Source of the DNA: an uncultured Bacteroidota bacterium
Lineage (GTDB): Bacteria > Bacteroidota > Bacteroidia > Chitinophagales > Chitinophagaceae
Assembly: GCA_903933995.1 (NCBI GenBank)
Contig: CAIZMD010000122.1
Coordinates: 1-10,965, forward strand
Reading direction: 5' to 3'
DNA length: 10,965 nucleotides
Position 1 is the first letter of the stretch. Each line of letters begins with the position of its first letter. Both the position numbers and the translations under genes were made by a program. The notes beneath the pieces were generated by a model. That model did not search any database. It was not told the origin of the DNA and was given only the letters and a program-made list of their open reading frames with translations. Below are positions 8,592-10,965 of this stretch, piece by piece.

Positions 8592-8715
8592 TAGGGGGGA
8601 GATTCCATTTTAAATAGGGGTGAAATCTTAAAAAGGACCATAAATGATTAAAATAGGTTTGAATTATCCCAATATTCATAAAAACACCCCCAATATTTTA
8701 GGATAGTCACCCCAC
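8592..8715. promoter_or_regulatory. Divergent control region with two opposed 23-bp-spaced tandem pairs of a G4-core motif
   Basis: Between the divergent susC and sensor genes (8500-8768) there are four copies of a sequence close to TAGGGGTGAAAT. Two are on the plus strand, TAGGGGGGAGAT (8592-8603) and TAGGGGTGAAAT (8615-8626). Two are on the minus strand, TGGGGGTGTTTT (8681-8692) and GTGGGGTGACTA (8704-8715). Both pairs have the same 23-bp repeat distance and face each other around 8653/8654. Copies 1 and 3 also share TAAAATATT just before the G run. AraC-type domains of hybrid two-component regulators are known to bind tandem direct repeats about two helical turns apart, so these are the best candidates for the regulator's operators. 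Pair 1 lies about 93 bp from the susC ATG and pair 2 about 54 bp from the sensor ATG, so both genes could be controlled. Binding is inferred. Copies 3 and 4 match the consensus less well outside the core. Confidence 0.6.
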
Positions 8716-8768
8716 TAGCAGAAAGCCCAGTGTAACTATTCACTACTTTTATTCACATTTCTCCCTGA

Positions 8769-9989
8769 ATGCTTGTAAAAAGAATCCATAGTCTCTATTT
8801 GCTTTTCCTATTGGGCAGTTTTTGTATGATTTGTCCCCCCTTATTAAAGGGACAAAACCCCTCATTTAGCCATGTAACAACTGAAAATGGTTTGAGTAGC
8901 AATGCCATTTTGACCATGAGCCAAGACGCTGCCGGATTTATGTGGATGGGTACCGCCAATGGTATTAATAGGTTTGATGGCAGAATTGTAAAACAATACT
9001 TGGTGCACAGCAATAACCAAGAAGCCAGAAGTTCTAATAATATTTTCTGTTTGCACACAGACCAAGATGGGGTATTATGGGCGGGTACTTATGGGGGGCT
9101 ATTGCGATATTCTATAGAAAAAGATGCATTTGTAAAAATATCCATCCCTGGTTACAAGGGTGGAGAAGTAACTTATATTTATAGTGATCAGAAAAAAAAC
9201 CTCTGGGTAGGTAGTTCAAGGGGGTTGTATCTACTATCTGCCGATAGGGATAGTTCCAAAATTCAATCCTTTTTTCATGATGATGCAAGTCCTTCTATTA
9301 CCAATAATTATATAAAGTGTATTTATGAAGATCATACTGGAGCCATCTGGGTGGGTACCAATGGGGGCTTAACCCAATTACAACATCGCGGTAGCAATTG
9401 GCAATTCCAACAGTTTAAACATTTACCCTCCGACCCAAATAGCTTAAGCGCCAATTATATTACCACCATTATGGAAGATGCCCAACAAGGTTTATGGTTT
9501 GGCACTTTAAATAATGGTTTGAATAAGTATAATTACAGTACGGGAAAATTTGTCCGTCTATTACATAGCTCAAATGATCCCAATAGTATTATCAATAATA
9601 ATATTAGACAAATTGCTTTAGACCAAAATGGGAGGCTCTGGGTTGGAACCCAAGAAGGGCTCAGTATTATTCAACCATTGAATATGTCTGTGCTGTCATT
9701 TCAACATAATCCATCTAATAAAAACGGTTTAAACCAAAATTCTATTTATAGTATTTATCAGGATGCTCAGAAATCAATGTGGATAGGTACTTATTTTGGA
9801 GGGGCAAATATTAGTTTCTCAAGCAATACCTTATTTCAGATTATTCAGAATAATGGATCTAGCTCTAATCTTAGTAATAATGTAGTGAGTGGTATGGTAG
9901 AAGACAGTAATTCTGACTTATGGATTGGAACAGAGGGTGGCGGATTAAATAGAATCTCAAAAAAAAACTGGAACTTTAACCGTTTTTAA
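8769..9989 (+). CDS. Hybrid two-component (HTCS-type) sensor, N-terminal part, truncated by a frameshift
   Basis: The 406-residue reading frame begins with a signal/anchor segment (residues 1-29, hydrophobic LYLLFLLGSFCMICPPLL). It then carries eight Reg_prop beta-propeller repeats, each marked by a W-x-G-T-like motif: MWMGTANGINRFDG (58-71), LWAGTYGGL, LWVGSSRGL, IWVGTNGGL, LWFGTLNNGL, LWVGTQEGL, MWIGTYFGG and LWIGTEGGGL. This is the first seven-blade propeller and the start of the second one in the periplasmic sensor of Bacteroidota hybrid regulators. These bind an oligosaccharide made by the PUL and switch a cytoplasmic kinase. The frame stops at TAA 9987-9989, some 20 bp after an A9 run. 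Residues from about 401 onward (WNFNRF) are out-of-frame read-through rather than propeller sequence. The gene is divergent from susC, the usual position for the PUL's own regulator. As it reads here, the protein would lack any membrane-crossing, kinase or DNA-binding part. Confidence 0.85.
   Translation: MLVKRIHSLYLLFLLGSFCMICPPLLKGQNPSFSHVTTENGLSSNAILTMSQDAAGFMWMGTANGINRFDGRIVKQYLVHSNNQEARSSNNIFCLHTDQDGVLWAGTYGGLLRYSIEKDAFVKISIPGYKGGEVTYIYSDQKKNLWVGSSRGLYLLSADRDSSKIQSFFHDDASPSITNNYIKCIYEDHTGAIWVGTNGGLTQLQHRGSNWQFQQFKHLPSDPNSLSANYITTIMEDAQQGLWFGTLNNGLNKYNYSTGKFVRLLHSSNDPNSIINNNIRQIALDQNGRLWVGTQEGLSIIQPLNMSVLSFQHNPSNKNGLNQNSIYSIYQDAQKSMWIGTYFGGANISFSSNTLFQIIQNNGSSSNLSNNVVSGMVEDSNSDLWIGTEGGGLNRISKKNWNFNRF
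9959..9967 (+). repeat. A9 homopolymer at the point of frame change in the sensor gene
   Basis: Nine consecutive A residues encode Lys-Lys in the eighth propeller repeat. The frame used before the run meets a stop at 9987. The frame that continues the protein homology starts at 9967, one base later, so the run behaves as if it held one A too many. With eight As it would read SKKTGTLTVF, a normal blade sequence. The same gene has two A8 runs (9192-9199 and 10570-10577) that are in frame. Possible causes are a sequencing or assembly error, a real mutation, phase variation, or a site for polymerase slippage. Confidence 0.85.
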
Positions 9990-10965
9990 AAATAATATCA
10001 ATCAGTCAAATAGTATTAGCTCTAATCTAGTTAAGTCAGTGTATAAGGACCTAGATGGACAAATTTGGGCTGGTACTGCTCACGGAGGTGGGGTGAATCT
10101 GTTTGACCCAATTAGTCAAACATTTAAGCGGATGTTGTATGAGGAAAATTATGAATCAAATGAGTCTTCTGCTCACACCGAAATACAATCTATTTATGAG
10201 GATCAGCAAAGAAGGTTTTGGTTGGGGACAACACATGGGTTAAAAGTCTATCATAGAAATGGCAAAGAGCTAATAGCACTTGATAAGTCAATACTTACTG
10301 GTGAGGGCAGAGATAAAATGCTCACCGATTATAAAGTAGCAAAAACATTTTGCGAAGACGATTTTGGTAGATTATGGATAGGTATGAATTATGGGTTATT
10401 TCTTGTTGATGGCAATTATGTGAGAGAAATTTATAGCAAAGATGCAGTCAATAGCATTGTAAAGGATGTAAATGGAAAACTTTGGTTTGGATTAGACAAT
10501 GGGGGCATTGCTTATTATGATGCCAAGTTGGGCATTTATGCACATTATTCTAGATCAAGTGATTGGGGTAAAAAAAAGGTCTTTGGTATTTTACCAGACA
10601 AGAAAGGAAACCTTTGGTTAAGTACAGAAAAGGGCTTGGTGAGATTGAATCCTGAAAATGGTCATAGCCAAACATTTACCGTAACAGATGGTATTGCGGC
10701 AAATGAATTTAATTACAATGCATATTTTAAAAACAAGATAGGTATCTTTTATTTTGGGGGATACAATGGTATTACCAGTTTTCTACCTGAACAAATTGAG
10801 GCAAATAATACCATTGCTAAAATGGTATTTACAGGTTTAAAAATCTTTAATACAGCCGTTTTAATGAATGATAAAACTGGGGTATTAAAAGAAAATATAG
10901 CAGTTAGCAAGGAAATAGATTTTAAATACCACCAACACGTATTTACCATAGAATTTGCATTGCTC
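9967..10965 (+). CDS. Hybrid two-component (HTCS-type) sensor, continuation in the +1 frame (partial at right edge)
   Basis: From 9967 to the edge, 333 codons are open without a stop in the frame one base later than the upstream part. They complete the same protein. Six further Reg_prop-type blades are visible: IWAGTAHGGG, FWLGTTHGL, LWIGMNYGL, LWFGLDNGG, LWLSTEKGL and the diverged FYFGGYNGI. With the eight before the shift this makes 14 blades, the standard two-propeller sensor. It then enters a Y_Y_Y-type beta-sandwich, recognised by HQHVFTIEFALL just before the edge. In this family a transmembrane helix, histidine kinase, receiver and AraC-type DNA-binding domain follow, and all would be off the right edge. 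About 730 residues of a usual 1300-1400 are visible. The frame is open back only to 9949 (stop at 9946-9948), and there is no credible independent start. This is therefore the rest of the upstream gene and not a separate gene. It is a pseudogene fragment if the A9 run is real and not bypassed. Confidence 0.85.

Noticed and set aside
8744..8751. TACTTTTA before the sensor gene as a -7 box
   Set aside because: It is close to TAnnTTTG, but there is no matching -33 element, and it is only about 17 bp from the ATG. It could be chance in A/T-rich DNA.
10749..10949. A 66-residue minus-strand open frame at the right end
   Set aside because: It overlaps the continuous sensor reading frame (propeller end and Y_Y_Y domain) on the other strand. 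The sensor homology explains the region.
9967..10965. The idea that the region after the frameshift is a separate downstream sensor gene
   Set aside because: There is no start codon near the frame opening, and blade counting (eight plus six) shows that it completes the same two-propeller protein.

Overview
The window is most of a polysaccharide utilization locus (PUL) from a member of the Bacteroidota. The evidence is a SusC/SusD pair, SusD and GH16 lipoprotein signals, A/T-rich leaders without Shine-Dalgarno sequences, a low G+C content (about 40% by eye) and a hybrid two-component-type sensor with a Reg_prop/Y_Y_Y periplasmic domain. The absence of an STN domain in SusC and the protein style fit an environmental Chitinophagales/Sphingobacteriales-type organism better than a gut Bacteroides. 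That finer placement is a guess.

Layout. Five genes run leftward (minus strand) as one tightly packed cluster, listed in transcription order. They are susC-like (about 8499 to 5230), susD-like (5212 to 3452), a GH16 endo-glycanase lipoprotein (3347 to 2535), a heparinase II/III-fold polysaccharide lyase (2528 to 597) and a GH88 unsaturated glucuronyl hydrolase (576 to the left edge, C-terminus missing). Gaps are 6 to 20 bp, except for 104 bp between susD and GH16, which holds a perfect 9-bp hairpin. A 269-bp intergenic region follows, with four copies of a G4-core repeat arranged as two 23-bp-spaced tandem pairs facing each other. To its right, a rightward gene encodes the 14-blade periplasmic sensor of an apparent hybrid two-component regulator. 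It is interrupted by a +1 frame change in an A9 run (9959-9967) and continues in the new frame to the right edge. Its kinase, receiver and AraC parts would lie outside the window.

How it works together (inference). The surface GH16 lipoprotein would cut a beta-linked polymer outside the cell, and SusC/SusD would bind and import the oligosaccharides. In the periplasm the lyase would cleave next to uronic acids, leaving a 4,5-unsaturated uronate at the new non-reducing end, and GH88 would remove that residue. The predicted substrate is therefore an acidic, uronic-acid-containing polysaccharide that also has beta-glucosidic or beta-galactosidic backbone links. The exact polymer cannot be named from sequence alone. 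The sensor would recognise an imported oligosaccharide and act at the repeats between the divergent genes, if the frameshift is a sequencing artefact or is bypassed.

No RNA genes, CRISPR arrays, insertion sequences or attachment sites were seen.
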